Shown: positions 16,232-26,453 of the stretch, in pieces
Layout of the letters: every line of letters starts with the position of its first letter
Position numbering within the stretch: position 1 is the stretch's first letter
NCBI RefSeq assembly: GCF_001742225.1
Contig: NZ_CP017075.1
Span: 2,356,001 to 2,420,000, forward strand
Direction: 5' to 3'
From: Novosphingobium resinovorum
GTDB lineage: Bacteria > Pseudomonadota > Alphaproteobacteria > Sphingomonadales > Sphingomonadaceae
Length of the DNA: 64,000 bases
Notes under the pieces: model-generated
Database searches by the model: none
What the model was told of the DNA's origin: nothing
What the model saw: only the letters and a program-made list of their open reading frames with translations
Translations under genes and position numbers: made by a program

Positions 16232-17124
16232 CAGGTTATCTCGATAGGACGCCGGGTGGACAGTTCGGGCTTGGTCAGCGCGCGGGCGATCAGGAACAGG
16301 CCGAGCAGGATCAGCGGGATCGTCAGCCACTGGCCCATCGACAGGCCGGTGACCTGCGCGAAGCGCTGGAGCTGGGCGTCAGGCTCGCGGAAGAACTCGA
16401 CGATGAACCGGGCCGAGGCGATGCCGGTGGTGAAGACGCCGACCAGCAGGCCGGGCCGGAAGCGCGCGCGGGTCTTCCAGTAGAGCGTGAGCATGACGAT
16501 GATCATCAGCAGGCCCTCGAGCCCGGCTTCGTAAAGCTGGCTCGGATGGCGCGGCAGCGGTCCGGCGTCGGGGAAGACCATCGCCCAGGGCAGCGGCCCG
16601 GAGACGACGCGGCCCCACAGTTCGCCGTTCACGAAGTTGGCGAGGCGGCCGAACAGCATGCCGAAGGGCACGCAGACCGACACGAAATCCGCCACGCGGA
16701 TCAGGCTCAGCTGGTTGCGCCAGGAAACCCAGGCCATCGCCAGCATCACGCCGATGAGGCCCCCATGGAAGCTCATGCCGCCGTGCCACAGCTTCACCAG
16801 TTCGGCCGGGTGCAGCCATAGGCTCGGGATATCGGAGCCGCCGCCGGTGTAGAAGGTTGCATAGCCGAGCCGTCCGCCAAGGATGATGCCGACGGTGCAG
16901 TAGAAGAACAGATCGTCGGCATGGCGCTGCGCCAGCGGGGCGCCGGGCTCGCGGATCATGCGGCTGAGGTGCCAGTAACCCAGCACGATCCCCGCCAGAT
17001 AGGCTAGCGAGTACCAGCGCAGCTCGAAACTGCCGATGCGGAACAGGTAGTTCGTGAGGCCGAGTTCGACCCAGTAGATGGGCTTTGGCGCCTGGGCGGC
17101 GGCGGCAAGCAGTGTCAGGGACAA
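16231..17124 (-). CDS. lgt: Prolipoprotein diacylglyceryl transferase
   Basis: The 297-residue inner-membrane enzyme transfers diacylglycerol to the lipobox cysteine of prolipoproteins. It has seven hydrophobic segments and the Lgt signature GRLANFVNGELWGR at about residues 163-176. HGGMSFHGGLIG provides the conserved HGGL block, and HPSQLYEAGLEG lies near the C-terminus. The apparent start is TTG at 17124 with GAGG about 12 nt upstream; I saw no better ATG. It is the first gene of a four-gene operon with overlapping ends (lgt, MidA-like, TMEM175-like, DUF2306-like). Confidence 0.95.
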   Translation of the reverse strand: MSLTLLAAAAQAPKPIYWVELGLTNYLFRIGSFELRWYSLAYLAGIVLGYWHLSRMIREPGAPLAQRHADDLFFYCTVGIILGGRLGYATFYTGGGSDIPSLWLHPAELVKLWHGGMSFHGGLIGVMLAMAWVSWRNQLSLIRVADFVSVCVPFGMLFGRLANFVNGELWGRVVSGPLPWAMVFPDAGPLPRHPSQLYEAGLEGLLMIIVMLTLYWKTRARFRPGLLVGVFTTGIASARFIVEFFREPDAQLQRFAQVTGLSMGQWLTIPLILLGLFLIARALTKPELSTRRPIEIT

Positions 17125-17220
17125 GTGGCGGACCTCGTATGCTTCATTTCGCGGCCTTCTGGCATAGGGCGATGCGCGATGGTAGCGGGCTTTTCACTTT
17201 CGCGCGGTAAGGTCCGTATG

Positions 17221-17332
17221 CGGATGGGGCTTCGACAGGCTGTGCTGTGACCCTTCGACAAGCTCAGGGTGAGCGGCGTTTGGGGTAAACCTCTCCAATC
17301 CGCTCAGGCTGAGCCTGTCGAAGCCCCATCCG
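17221..17332. repeat. Inverted repeat with nested CTTCGACA... elements
   Basis: The 21-bp arm at 17221-17241 (CGGATGGGGCTTCGACAGGC...) is the exact reverse complement of 17312-17332. Inside are related copies CTTCGACAAGCTCAGGGTG and CCGCTCAGGCTGAGCCTGTC. The element lies between the divergent lgt and glnD genes. The same family occurs at 23654-23730. Confidence 0.85.
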
Positions 17333-17394
17333 GCACAAAAGTCCGGGACGACGAATACTTCCCCAATTCCAAGGCAGTCTCTAAGTCAGGACGC

Positions 17395-20148
17395 ATGAGC
17401 AGCGTGATCCGAATCCCCTCCCCCCGTTCCGTGATCGACCGGCGCGAACTTGTGCAGACGATCGAGAAGCTGGTGGACGCCTATGGCGCCGCCAAGGGAC
17501 GGCGCTACATCGTCGAAACGCTGCGCACTGCCCTTGCCGACGGGCGCGAGGAAATCGCCCGCCGCCTCGACGCCAAGCCCTCGGCCGGGCACGAGGTCGC
17601 CGAGGCGCAGGCATTCCTCACCGACCAGCTGATCCGCGTCATCCACGATCACATCGTCACCAACGTCTACCCGGCCGGAAACCGCTCCAAGGGCGAGCGG
17701 CTGACGATCATGGCGGTCGGCGGCTATGGCCGGGGCGAGATGGCGCCGCATTCCGACGTGGACATCGCGTTCCTCACCCCGATCAAGCAGACGCCGTGGT
17801 GCGAGCAGGTGATCGAGGCGATGCTATACTTCTTATGGGACCTGTCGCTGAAGATCGGCCATTCGAGCCGCTCGCTCGACGACATGGTGCGCATGTCGAA
17901 GTCGGACCTGACGATCCGCACCGCGATGCTGGAGGGCCGCTACGTCTGGGGCGACCAGGACCTCTACGAGGAGGCCCGCGCCCGCTTCTTCAAGGACGTC
18001 GTCTCGGGCACAGAGCGCCAGTTCGTGGTCGAGAAGCTGGCCGAGCGCGAAGAACGCCACAAGCGCATGGGCGACAGCCGCTACGTCGTCGAGCCTAACG
18101 TCAAGGAGGGCAAGGGCTCCTTGCGCGATCTCCACGCGCTCTACTGGATCGGCAAGTATATCCACAAGGTCCGCTCGCCCGCCGAACTGGTCGACGTGGG
18201 GCTGCTGACGGCCAAGGAATACCGCAGTTTCCGCCGCGCCGAGAACTTCTTCTGGGCGGTGCGCTGCCACCTTCACACCATCACCCGCCGCGCCGAGGAC
18301 CGCCTGACCTTCGACCTCCAGCGCGAGGTGGCGGCGCGCATGAACTTCTCCGACCGGCCCGGCAAGAGCGCGGTCGAACGATTCATGCAGATGTTCTTCC
18401 TGCAGGCCAAGGTGGTCGGCAGCCTGACCGGCGTGTTCCTCGCGCAGCTCGACGAGCAGTTCGCCAAGCGCCAGCCGCGCGGGCTGCTGGCGGGTTTCCG
18501 CGCCCGCGAACGGCTGCTCAAGGGCTACAAGGTGTTCGGCGGCCGTCTGCGCGCGCCCTCGGACGACTGGTTCGAGAGCGACCCCGTCCGGATGATCGAG
18601 ATCTTCGTCCTCGCCGAGCGCGAGGGCCTGGAAATCCACCCCGAAACACTGCGCCTGATCTCCCGCGATGCCGCGCTGATCAAGGACGACGTGCGGAGCG
18701 ACAAGCGCGCCAACGAGCTGTTCATGGAACTGCTCACCAGCCGCCGGAACCCCGAAGTCGCGCTGCGCAGCTTCAACGAGGCGGGGGTGTTCGGCCGCTT
18801 CGTCACCGAGTTCGGGCGCGTCAACGCGCAGATGCAGTTCGACATGTACCACCACTACACGGTGGACGAGCACACCATCCGCGCCATCGGCCTCGTCTCG
18901 CGCATCGAGAAGGGCGAGCTGAAGGACGACCACCCCCTCGCGCATGAAGTGATCCACAAGGTCCGCTCGCGCCGGGCGCTCTACGTCTCGGTGCTGCTCC
19001 ACGATATCGCCAAGGGCCGCAAGGGCGACCACTCGGTGCTGGGCGCCGAGATCGCGCTGAAGCTGTGCCCGCGCTTCGGGCTGGACGAGGAGGAGACCGA
19101 ACTGGTCTCCTGGCTGGTGCGCCATCACCTGCTGCTCTCCGCCACCGCGATGAAGCGCGATCTGTCGGACGGCAAGACCATCGCCGACTTCGTCGAGGTG
19201 GTGCAGTCGGTCGATCGCCTGCGCCAGCTGACGGTGCTCACCATCGTCGACATCCGCGCGGTCGGGCCGGGCACCTGGAATTCGTGGAAACGCCAGCTGA
19301 TCGCCACGCTCTACGGCGCAGCCGAGGAACGCCTGCGTCTGGGCCATGCCGAATTCGGCCGTCCTAAGCGGGTCGAGGCCAAGAAGGCGCAGGTCGAGGC
19401 GATGGGCGGCGCCTATGCCGCGCTGGTCGAGAAGGTCGGCGCGATCCTCGGCGACGCCTACTGGATCGCCGAACCCGAAGACGTCATCGCCCGCAACCTC
19501 ATCCAGCTCGATGCTTCGGACGACGAACCGCTGTCGATCTCGACCGAATACTACCCGGCCCGCGGGGCGACGCTGGTGACGGTGATCGCCTCGGACCACC
19601 CCGGCCTGTTCTACCGCATCGCCGGGGGCATCCATCTGGCGGGCGGCAACATCATCGACGCGCGCATCCACACCACCCGCACCGGCCGCGCGGTCGACAA
19701 CTTCCTCGTGCAGGACCCGCTCGGCCGCCCGTTCATGGAGTACGGGCAGCTACGCCGCCTCGAACTCACCATCGAGAACGCGCTCGCCAACCGCATCAAG
19801 ATTCTGCCGCAGCTGGTCGCCAAGCCCGATGCGCGCCCGCGCGCCGACGCCTTCGACGTGCGCCCGCGCGTCCTGTTCGACAACAAGGCGTCGAACCGCT
19901 TCACCGTGGTCGAGATCAACGCGCGCGACCGCCCGGCGCTGCTCAACCGGCTGGCGCATGCGCTGTTCGAATCCAAGCTGATGGTCCACTCGGCCCATAT
20001 CGCGACGTATGGCGAACGCGCGGCGGACACCTTCTACGTGACGGACCTGCTGGGCGAGAAGATCACCGCCGCCCCGCGCATCAAGGCGATCGAGCGGCGC
20101 CTGCTGGAGGCCACCAGCGAGCCCAGCCTGGAGGAAGCGGTGGCGTGA
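17395..20148 (+). CDS. glnD: Bifunctional uridylyltransferase/uridylyl-removing enzyme
   Basis: The 917-residue GlnD modifies and de-modifies PII proteins according to glutamine, setting nitrogen assimilation. The nucleotidyltransferase domain has GGYGRGEMAPHSDVDIAF (about residues 107-124). An HD domain appears as LLHDIAKGRKGDHS near residue 540, with HH in VRHHLLL. Two ACT domains close the protein (TLVTVIASDHPGLFYRI and FTVVEINARDRPALLNRL). ATG at 17395 is taken instead of the upstream frame start because the earlier codons read through the inverted repeat. AGGA lies 4-7 nt before the start. Confidence 0.95.
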   Translation: MSSVIRIPSPRSVIDRRELVQTIEKLVDAYGAAKGRRYIVETLRTALADGREEIARRLDAKPSAGHEVAEAQAFLTDQLIRVIHDHIVTNVYPAGNRSKGERLTIMAVGGYGRGEMAPHSDVDIAFLTPIKQTPWCEQVIEAMLYFLWDLSLKIGHSSRSLDDMVRMSKSDLTIRTAMLEGRYVWGDQDLYEEARARFFKDVVSGTERQFVVEKLAEREERHKRMGDSRYVVEPNVKEGKGSLRDLHALYWIGKYIHKVRSPAELVDVGLLTAKEYRSFRRAENFFWAVRCHLHTITRRAEDRLTFDLQREVAARMNFSDRPGKSAVERFMQMFFLQAKVVGSLTGVFLAQLDEQFAKRQPRGLLAGFRARERLLKGYKVFGGRLRAPSDDWFESDPVRMIEIFVLAEREGLEIHPETLRLISRDAALIKDDVRSDKRANELFMELLTSRRNPEVALRSFNEAGVFGRFVTEFGRVNAQMQFDMYHHYTVDEHTIRAIGLVSRIEKGELKDDHPLAHEVIHKVRSRRALYVSVLLHDIAKGRKGDHSVLGAEIALKLCPRFGLDEEETELVSWLVRHHLLLSATAMKRDLSDGKTIADFVEVVQSVDRLRQLTVLTIVDIRAVGPGTWNSWKRQLIATLYGAAEERLRLGHAEFGRPKRVEAKKAQVEAMGGAYAALVEKVGAILGDAYWIAEPEDVIARNLIQLDASDDEPLSISTEYYPARGATLVTVIASDHPGLFYRIAGGIHLAGGNIIDARIHTTRTGRAVDNFLVQDPLGRPFMEYGQLRRLELTIENALANRIKILPQLVAKPDARPRADAFDVRPRVLFDNKASNRFTVVEINARDRPALLNRLAHALFESKLMVHSAHIATYGERAADTFYVTDLLGEKITAAPRIKAIERRLLEATSEPSLEEAVA

Positions 20149-20156
20149 TCCTCCAT

Positions 20157-20186
20157 CGTCATTGCGAGCGCAGCGAAGCAATGACG
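20157..20186. repeat. Short inverted repeat of the CATTGCGAGCG family
   Basis: CGTCATTG at 20157-20164 pairs with CAATGACG at 20179-20186 around GCGAGCGCAGCGAAG-like sequence. It begins 8 nt after glnD and is a shortened member of the repeat seen at 22271-22356 and 28659-28735. It may stop transcription of glnD, though no T run follows. Confidence 0.7.
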
Positions 20187-20287
20187 AAGTGTGGAGGAGA
20201 CAACCTCTCGCAAATGCACATTGAAAGGAACCGCACACTGCCCCACATGTTGCACCGCAACAGGTTCCTCTCAAACAGGACGGCGCC

Positions 20288-21457
20288 GTGAACGCACCTG
20301 ATCCCGATCCCCAATCCGTACTCGTACTGCAGGGCGGCGGAGCCCTCGGCGCTTATCAGGCCGGCGTCTACGAAGCGCTGGCGACACGTGACATCGCTCC
20401 CGACTGGGTCGCGGGCATATCCATCGGCGCGATCAACGCCGCCCTGATCGCCGGAAACGCCCCTCAGGACCGCATCCCCGCACTCAAAAAGTTCTGGCAC
20501 GGCATCTCGCGCGAACTGCAGTACCGCCTCGACGAACCGATCGGCTTCGCCCGCCGCGCCTTCAACGAGGCTTCGGCGCAATATGCCGCCACCATGGGCC
20601 TGCCCGGCTTCTTCACCCCGCGCTGGCCAATGCCCTTGCCCGAGTGGCCGAACCACCTCTCGCGCCTGAGCTATTACGACACCGCGCCGCTGCGCCAGAC
20701 GCTCCTCGACCTCGTCGATTTCGAACGCCTCAACAGTGCGGAAACCCGCTTCAGCGTCGGCGCCGTCAACATGCTCAAGGGCAACTTCGCCTACTTCGAC
20801 AATACCGAGCGCACCATCGGCCCCGAGCACATCATGGCCAGCGGCGCCCTGCCCCCCGGCTTCCCGCCGGTGGAAATCGACGGCGAATGGTACTGGGACG
20901 GCGGCCTCGTCTCCAACACGCCGCTGCAATACGTGCTCGACAACCGCTCGATGCAGGAGATGAACGTCTACCAGGTTGACCTGTTCTCCTCGCGCGGGAT
21001 CATCCCGACCTCGATGGCCGACATCGCCCAGCGCGAGAAGGACATCCGCTTTTCCAGCCGCACCCGGCTCAATACCGACACCTCGAAAGCCCTCCAGAAA
21101 CTGCGCGCCGCCGCTAAGCGCCTCGCCCGCAGACTGCCCGAGGAATTCCAGGACGACCCCGATCTCGCCCGCCTGCTCGACTGCCGCCCGGCAGGCGCGG
21201 TCGCGGTGATGCACCTCATCAACCGCGCGCACGGTTACGAGACGAACTCCAAGGACTACGAGTTTTCGCGCCTGACCATCGACGAGCACTGGCATTGCGG
21301 ACATGTCGATGCCGAGCATTCGCTGCGCCATCCGGACTGGGTGAACCGCGACATCGACCCCGATGAAATCGTGACTTTCGACCTTGCCGGAGACCGCGCG
21401 GGCGTCCGCCTGAAACATCCCCTCGCCTCGAATTCTTCAAATGGAGCAGCAGCATGA
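20288..21457 (+). CDS. Patatin-like phospholipase/hydrolase (DUF3734 type)
   Basis: The 389-residue product has the patatin oxyanion loop [19 protein letters not shown] (about residues 13-31), the nucleophile elbow GISIG (Ser in [15 protein letters not shown]), and the catalytic Asp in [10 protein letters not shown]. The C-terminal part is the DUF3734-like extension. It probably hydrolyses lipid or polyester substrates. The start is GTG at 20288 with AGGA about 12 nt upstream. Its stop overlaps the ATG of the 3-hydroxybutyrate dehydrogenase gene by 4 nt, which suggests that both serve 3-hydroxyalkanoate breakdown. Confidence 0.88.
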   Translation: MNAPDPDPQSVLVLQGGGALGAYQAGVYEALATRDIAPDWVAGISIGAINAALIAGNAPQDRIPALKKFWHGISRELQYRLDEPIGFARRAFNEASAQYAATMGLPGFFTPRWPMPLPEWPNHLSRLSYYDTAPLRQTLLDLVDFERLNSAETRFSVGAVNMLKGNFAYFDNTERTIGPEHIMASGALPPGFPPVEIDGEWYWDGGLVSNTPLQYVLDNRSMQEMNVYQVDLFSSRGIIPTSMADIAQREKDIRFSSRTRLNTDTSKALQKLRAAAKRLARRLPEEFQDDPDLARLLDCRPAGAVAVMHLINRAHGYETNSKDYEFSRLTIDEHWHCGHVDAEHSLRHPDWVNRDIDPDEIVTFDLAGDRAGVRLKHPLASNSSNGAAA

Positions 21458-22233
21458 AGCTCAAGGACAAGGTCTGCATCGTCACCGGCGCCGCCAGCGG
21501 CATCGGCAAGGCCATCGCCGACATCTACGCGGGTGAAGGCGGCAAGGTGGTGATCGCCGACCTCAACCTCGAAGCCGCGCAGAAGGCCGCCGACGATATC
21601 GTCGCCAGCGGCGGGCAGGCCATGGCCGTGGCGATGGACGTCACCAGCGAGGAGCAGGTGAACGACGGCGTCGCCAAAGTCATCGCCGCCTGGGGCACGG
21701 TGGACGTGCTGGTCTCCAACGCGGGCATCCAGATCGTCAACCCGGTCGAGAACTACGCCTATTCCGACTGGAAGAAGATGCTGGCGATCCACCTCGACGG
21801 TGCCTTCCTGACCTCGAAGGCGGTGCTGCCGCACATGTACGCAGCTGGGTCGGGCTCGGTGATCTTCATGGGTTCGGTGCACTCCAAGGAAGCGAGCCCG
21901 CTCAAGAGCGCCTATGTCACCGCCAAGCACGGTCTGCTGGGCCTCTCCCGCGTGATCGCCAAGGAAGGCGGCAAGAAGGGCGTGCGCACCAACGTGATCT
22001 GCCCCGGCTTCGTACGCACCCCGCTGGTGGACAAGCAGATCCCGGAGCAGGCGAAGGAACTGGGCATCTCCGAGGAGGAAGTCATCAGCCGGGTAATGCT
22101 GGGCGGCACCGTGGACAGTGAGTTCACCACCGTGGACGACATCGCACAAGTGGCGCTGTTCTTCGCAAGCTTCCCGACCAACGCGCTGACCGGCCAGTCG
22201 CTGGTGGCAAGCCACGGCTGGTTCATGGAGTGA
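21454..22233 (+). CDS. 3-hydroxybutyrate dehydrogenase (SDR)
   Basis: The 259-residue short-chain dehydrogenase has the NAD-binding TGAASGIG motif, NAG in VLVSNAGIQ, catalytic Ser in [11 protein letters not shown], and YVTAK with Tyr and Lys. The end [13 protein letters not shown] and the [15 protein letters not shown] block match bacterial 3-hydroxybutyrate dehydrogenases, which interconvert 3-hydroxybutyrate and acetoacetate. It is translationally coupled to the patatin-like gene. No other PHB gene is in view. Confidence 0.88.
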   Translation: MKLKDKVCIVTGAASGIGKAIADIYAGEGGKVVIADLNLEAAQKAADDIVASGGQAMAVAMDVTSEEQVNDGVAKVIAAWGTVDVLVSNAGIQIVNPVENYAYSDWKKMLAIHLDGAFLTSKAVLPHMYAAGSGSVIFMGSVHSKEASPLKSAYVTAKHGLLGLSRVIAKEGGKKGVRTNVICPGFVRTPLVDKQIPEQAKELGISEEEVISRVMLGGTVDSEFTTVDDIAQVALFFASFPTNALTGQSLVASHGWFME

Positions 22234-22270
22234 GGTGAAGGGAAGGCCCCACACCTTCGCCCCCAACCTT

Positions 22271-22356
22271 CGTCATTGCGAAGCGGCAAAGCCGCTGAAG
22301 CAATCCAGGGCGTTTCAGGCCGCCCTGGATTGCTTCGGTACGCTCGCGGGTGACGA
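22271..22356. repeat. Inverted repeat of the CATTGCGAGCG family
   Basis: The core arms GAAGCAATCCAGGGCG (22297-22312) and its complement (22321-22336) pair perfectly around an 8-nt loop. Imperfect outer arms extend to about 22271 and 22356. It sits between the convergent dehydrogenase and asd genes, a natural place for a bidirectional terminator. Confidence 0.8.
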
Positions 22357-22377
22357 GCGTGGGGATAGGCCTGCTCT

Positions 22378-23653
<1,276 letters not shown>

Positions 23654-23730
23654 GGACTTCGACAGGCTCAGCCTGAGCGGGGTTGATAGACCAATTTAGA
23701 ATTCCGCTCAGGCTGAGCCTGTCGAAGTCC
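23654..23730. repeat. Perfect inverted repeat, 27-bp arms (CTTCGACAGGCTCAGCC family)
   Basis: The arm 23654-23680 (GGACTTCGACAGGCTCAGCC...) is the exact reverse complement of 23704-23730, with a 23-nt AT-richer spacer. It belongs to the same family as 17221-17332. It lies 7 nt from the end of gltX and could terminate its transcription. Confidence 0.9.
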
Positions 23731-23737
23731 CCGCGTT

Positions 23738-25069
23738 TTATCCCACCGCCCGCAGCCGCTCCAACGCCGCATCGCGCCCGATCAGCGGCAGCAGCGCACC
23801 CATGTCCGGCCCATGCTCCATGCCCGTAAGCGCCTGACGCAAAGGCAGAAACAGCGCCTTGCCCTTGCGCCCGGTGGCGTCCTTGAGCGCCCCCGTCAGC
23901 GCCTTCCAAATTCCCTCGCCCCACTCCAGCCCGGCCAGCACCTCGGCAGCCTGCGTGCAGAAGGCCCGGTCCTCGTCGGACAATTCCGCCGTCGCCACCG
24001 GCCCCGTCACGACAGCCCACCAGTCGGCCGCCTCGCCCACTTTGGCGAGGTTCGGGCGAATCGCTTCCCAAGCCGCCGCGTCCATCCCCTCGGGCAGCCG
24101 CGCGGCCACGGCATCGAAGCTAAGCGCATGGACCACGGCGGCGTTCACGCGCTCCAGTTCCGCCTCGTCAAACCGCGCAGGCGCGCGGCCGAAGTGCGAA
24201 AGATCAAAGGCCCCCGCCAACTCCTCCAGCCCCAGCAGCGGATCGACCGGATCGCTCGTCCCCAGCCGTCCGAGCAGCGCCACCAGCGCTTGCGGCTCGA
24301 TCCCGACTTCCCGCAGATGCGCGACGCCCAGCGAGCCGAGACGCTTCGACAGCTTGCCCTCGGTCCCCACCAGTAGCGCCTCATGCGCGAACGCGGGCAC
24401 CGGAGCGCCGAGCGCGGTGAACATCTGCACCTGCGCCGCCGTATTGGACACATGGTCCTCGCCGCGCAGGATGCTGGTCACGCCCATGGCGATGTCGTCG
24501 ATCACCGAGGGCAGCATATAGAGCCACGAACCGTCGGCGCGGCGCACGACGGGATCGCTCATCTGCGCGGCGTCGAATTTCTGCGCCCCGCGCACGCCGT
24601 CGTCCCAGCCGATCGGCTCGGCATGATCGAGCAGGAAGCGCCAGTGCGGCAGGTCGCCCGCCGCGATCTTCGCGGCCTTTTCCTCGGCCGAAAGCTTCAG
24701 CGCCGCGCGGTCGTAAATCGGCGGAAGACCGCGCCCCAGCAGCACCTTGCGGCGCAAATCCAGTTCCTGCGGCGTCTCCCAGCACGGATAGACGCGGCTC
24801 GCTGCTTCCAGCTTCGCGAAGGCTTCCTCGTAGACGGCAAAGCGCGCGGACTGGCGCTCCTCACCTTCGGGATGGAGGCCCAGCCAGGCCAGATCGGCAC
24901 GGATCGCCTCGACATATTCCTCTTTCGAACGCGCCGCGTCGGTATCGTCGATGCGCAGCAGGAAGCGCCCGCCCGCCTGCTTGGTCAGCAGGAAGTTGTG
25001 CAGCGCCGTGCGGATGTTGCCGACGTGAAGGTGCCCGGTGGGCGAAGGAGCGAAGCGGGTAACGGTCAT
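23738..25069 (-). CDS. gltX: Glutamyl-tRNA synthetase
   Basis: The 443-residue class I synthetase has the HIGH-type motif in APSPTGHLHVGNIRTAL, then GRFLLRIDDTDAARSKEEY, and the KMSKS-type motif as GKLSKRLG near residue 240. Alphaproteobacteria commonly carry two gltX genes with different tRNA specificity; whether this one charges tRNA-Glu or tRNA-Gln cannot be decided here. The C-terminal anticodon-binding part is complete. It is not in an operon with asd. Confidence 0.93.
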   Translation of the reverse strand: MTVTRFAPSPTGHLHVGNIRTALHNFLLTKQAGGRFLLRIDDTDAARSKEEYVEAIRADLAWLGLHPEGEERQSARFAVYEEAFAKLEAASRVYPCWETPQELDLRRKVLLGRGLPPIYDRAALKLSAEEKAAKIAAGDLPHWRFLLDHAEPIGWDDGVRGAQKFDAAQMSDPVVRRADGSWLYMLPSVIDDIAMGVTSILRGEDHVSNTAAQVQMFTALGAPVPAFAHEALLVGTEGKLSKRLGSLGVAHLREVGIEPQALVALLGRLGTSDPVDPLLGLEELAGAFDLSHFGRAPARFDEAELERVNAAVVHALSFDAVAARLPEGMDAAAWEAIRPNLAKVGEAADWWAVVTGPVATAELSDEDRAFCTQAAEVLAGLEWGEGIWKALTGALKDATGRKGKALFLPLRQALTGMEHGPDMGALLPLIGRDAALERLRAVG

Positions 25070-25102
25070 GGCGCCCGCAATTACGGGGCGCTGGCCGTCA
25101 GG

Positions 25103-26287
25103 TCAATTTCGGCGCGCAAACGCCCACTTTGCCGCCAGTGCCGCGAATCCCGCCAGCAGCCCCCAGAACGCCGAGCCGACGCCCAGCAGCGAGACACCCG
25201 AAGCGGTGGCTGCGAACGTCAGGATCGCAGCATCGCGCTCGGACTTCTCGACCAGCATCTGCTCCACCGCACCCGAAAGCGGGGCGATCAGCGCAATCCC
25301 GGTCAGCGCGGCGATCGCGGATGAGGGCATCGCGAGGAAGAACAGCACCAGCGGCGTCGAGAACAGCGCCAGAAGCAGATAGAAACCGGCATAGATCACG
25401 CCGACCACCCAGCGGCCTGCAGCATCGGGATGCGCGTCTGACCCCGTACAGATCGCGGCCGTGATCGCCGCAAGGTTCACGCCATGCGCGCCGAACGGTG
25501 CCAGCAGGAGCGTCGCCAGGCCCGTACTCAGAAGCAAGGGCCGCGGCGCCGGCGCATAGCCGGCCGAACGCAATACCACGAGGCCAGGCAGGTTCTGCGA
25601 CACCAGCGTCACCAGGAACAGCGGCACCCCGATGGAGGTCACCGCGCGCCAGTCGAACCGGGGAGCGACCGGCCGCAGGCTCCCCAGCAAGGACCCGCCG
25701 TGATGACCGGCGAGATCGCCGCGCAGCAGCAGGACCGCGATACCGGCGCCCAGCACCAGCAACAGGGCATAGAGCGGCAGCCGCTGGCGAGCGATGACGA
25801 AAACCACCAGCAGTACGCAGACCAGCAGGGCGTCGCTTTCCAAGGTCCGGAACAGCTGCAGGCAGAACGGCAACAGCACGCCCGCCAGCATCGCCGAGGC
25901 GACCGAGGCGGGGATCCGCTGCGCCGCCCGCTCCAGCACGGGTACTACCGCCAGCACGCACATCATCGCGGCCGCCGCAAGAAACGCACCGATCGCGACG
26001 GGCCAGCTTACCGCTCCGGCGCTGGCCACCAGCAATGCGGCGCCCGGCGTCGACCATGCCAGCACGACCGGTATCCGCAGGCGAAGCGACAGCAGCCCGC
26101 CGCATACGGCGATGCCCAGGCACAAGGCGGTCACCGCGGAGCCGACCTGCCCCGCGTCCGCGCCCAGTCCGCGCATCGCCTGGACGATAAGCGGGACCGT
26201 GCCCCCGAAGCCCACCAGAGCGGCAATGAAAGCGGAAGTCCAGGCTGCGAGCGGCGGAGCGGCGGATATCGAAGAACGCAAAGGCAT
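25103..26287 (-). CDS. BenE-family benzoate/H+ symporter-like transporter
   Basis: The 394-residue membrane protein has about 11-12 hydrophobic segments and family landmarks such as GFGGTVPLIVQAM, LAWSTPGAALL, GVPLFLVTLVSQNLPGLVVLRSAGY and APFGAHGVNLAAITAAICTG. BenE proteins import benzoate, but no benzoate catabolic gene is nearby, so the substrate is open. I place the start at ATG 26287 (MPLRSSIS), although the ribosome-binding site is weak; an upstream in-frame start would add 16 residues. It is divergent from the siderophore receptor. Confidence 0.85.
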   Translation of the reverse strand: MPLRSSISAAPPLAAWTSAFIAALVGFGGTVPLIVQAMRGLGADAGQVGSAVTALCLGIAVCGGLLSLRLRIPVVLAWSTPGAALLVASAGAVSWPVAIGAFLAAAAMMCVLAVVPVLERAAQRIPASVASAMLAGVLLPFCLQLFRTLESDALLVCVLLVVFVIARQRLPLYALLLVLGAGIAVLLLRGDLAGHHGGSLLGSLRPVAPRFDWRAVTSIGVPLFLVTLVSQNLPGLVVLRSAGYAPAPRPLLLSTGLATLLLAPFGAHGVNLAAITAAICTGSDAHPDAAGRWVVGVIYAGFYLLLALFSTPLVLFFLAMPSSAIAALTGIALIAPLSGAVEQMLVEKSERDAAILTFAATASGVSLLGVGSAFWGLLAGFAALAAKWAFARRN

Positions 26288-26384
26288 TTCGACCGTATGC
26301 CATGTTTCTTCGCCGAAGAAACCCGGGGCCGCCAACCGCTCCCAACCGCTGCTGCGACCATCCGAAACATGAGCGCTACATTAT

Positions 26385-26399
26385 TGCGATTGACTCGCA
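26385..26399. promoter_or_regulatory. Fur-like operator candidate
   Basis: TGCGATTGACTCGCA is an inverted repeat of TGCGA around 5 nt, embedded in ATTATTGCGATTGACTCGCATTTGCA. Its shape fits Fur or Irr-type boxes of alphaproteobacteria. It stands 55-70 nt before the siderophore receptor start, in the divergent region with the BenE gene. Binding has not been shown. Confidence 0.5.
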
Positions 26400-26453
26400 T
26401 TTGCACTACAAATAAGTGCGCGCAAAAATCCAGCAACAATGATGAGGGTCCCA

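Noticed and set aside
17833..19671. 612-codon antisense frame over glnD
   Set aside because: Fully inside the well-supported glnD and made of Asp/His/Arg/Ala-rich shadow sequence.
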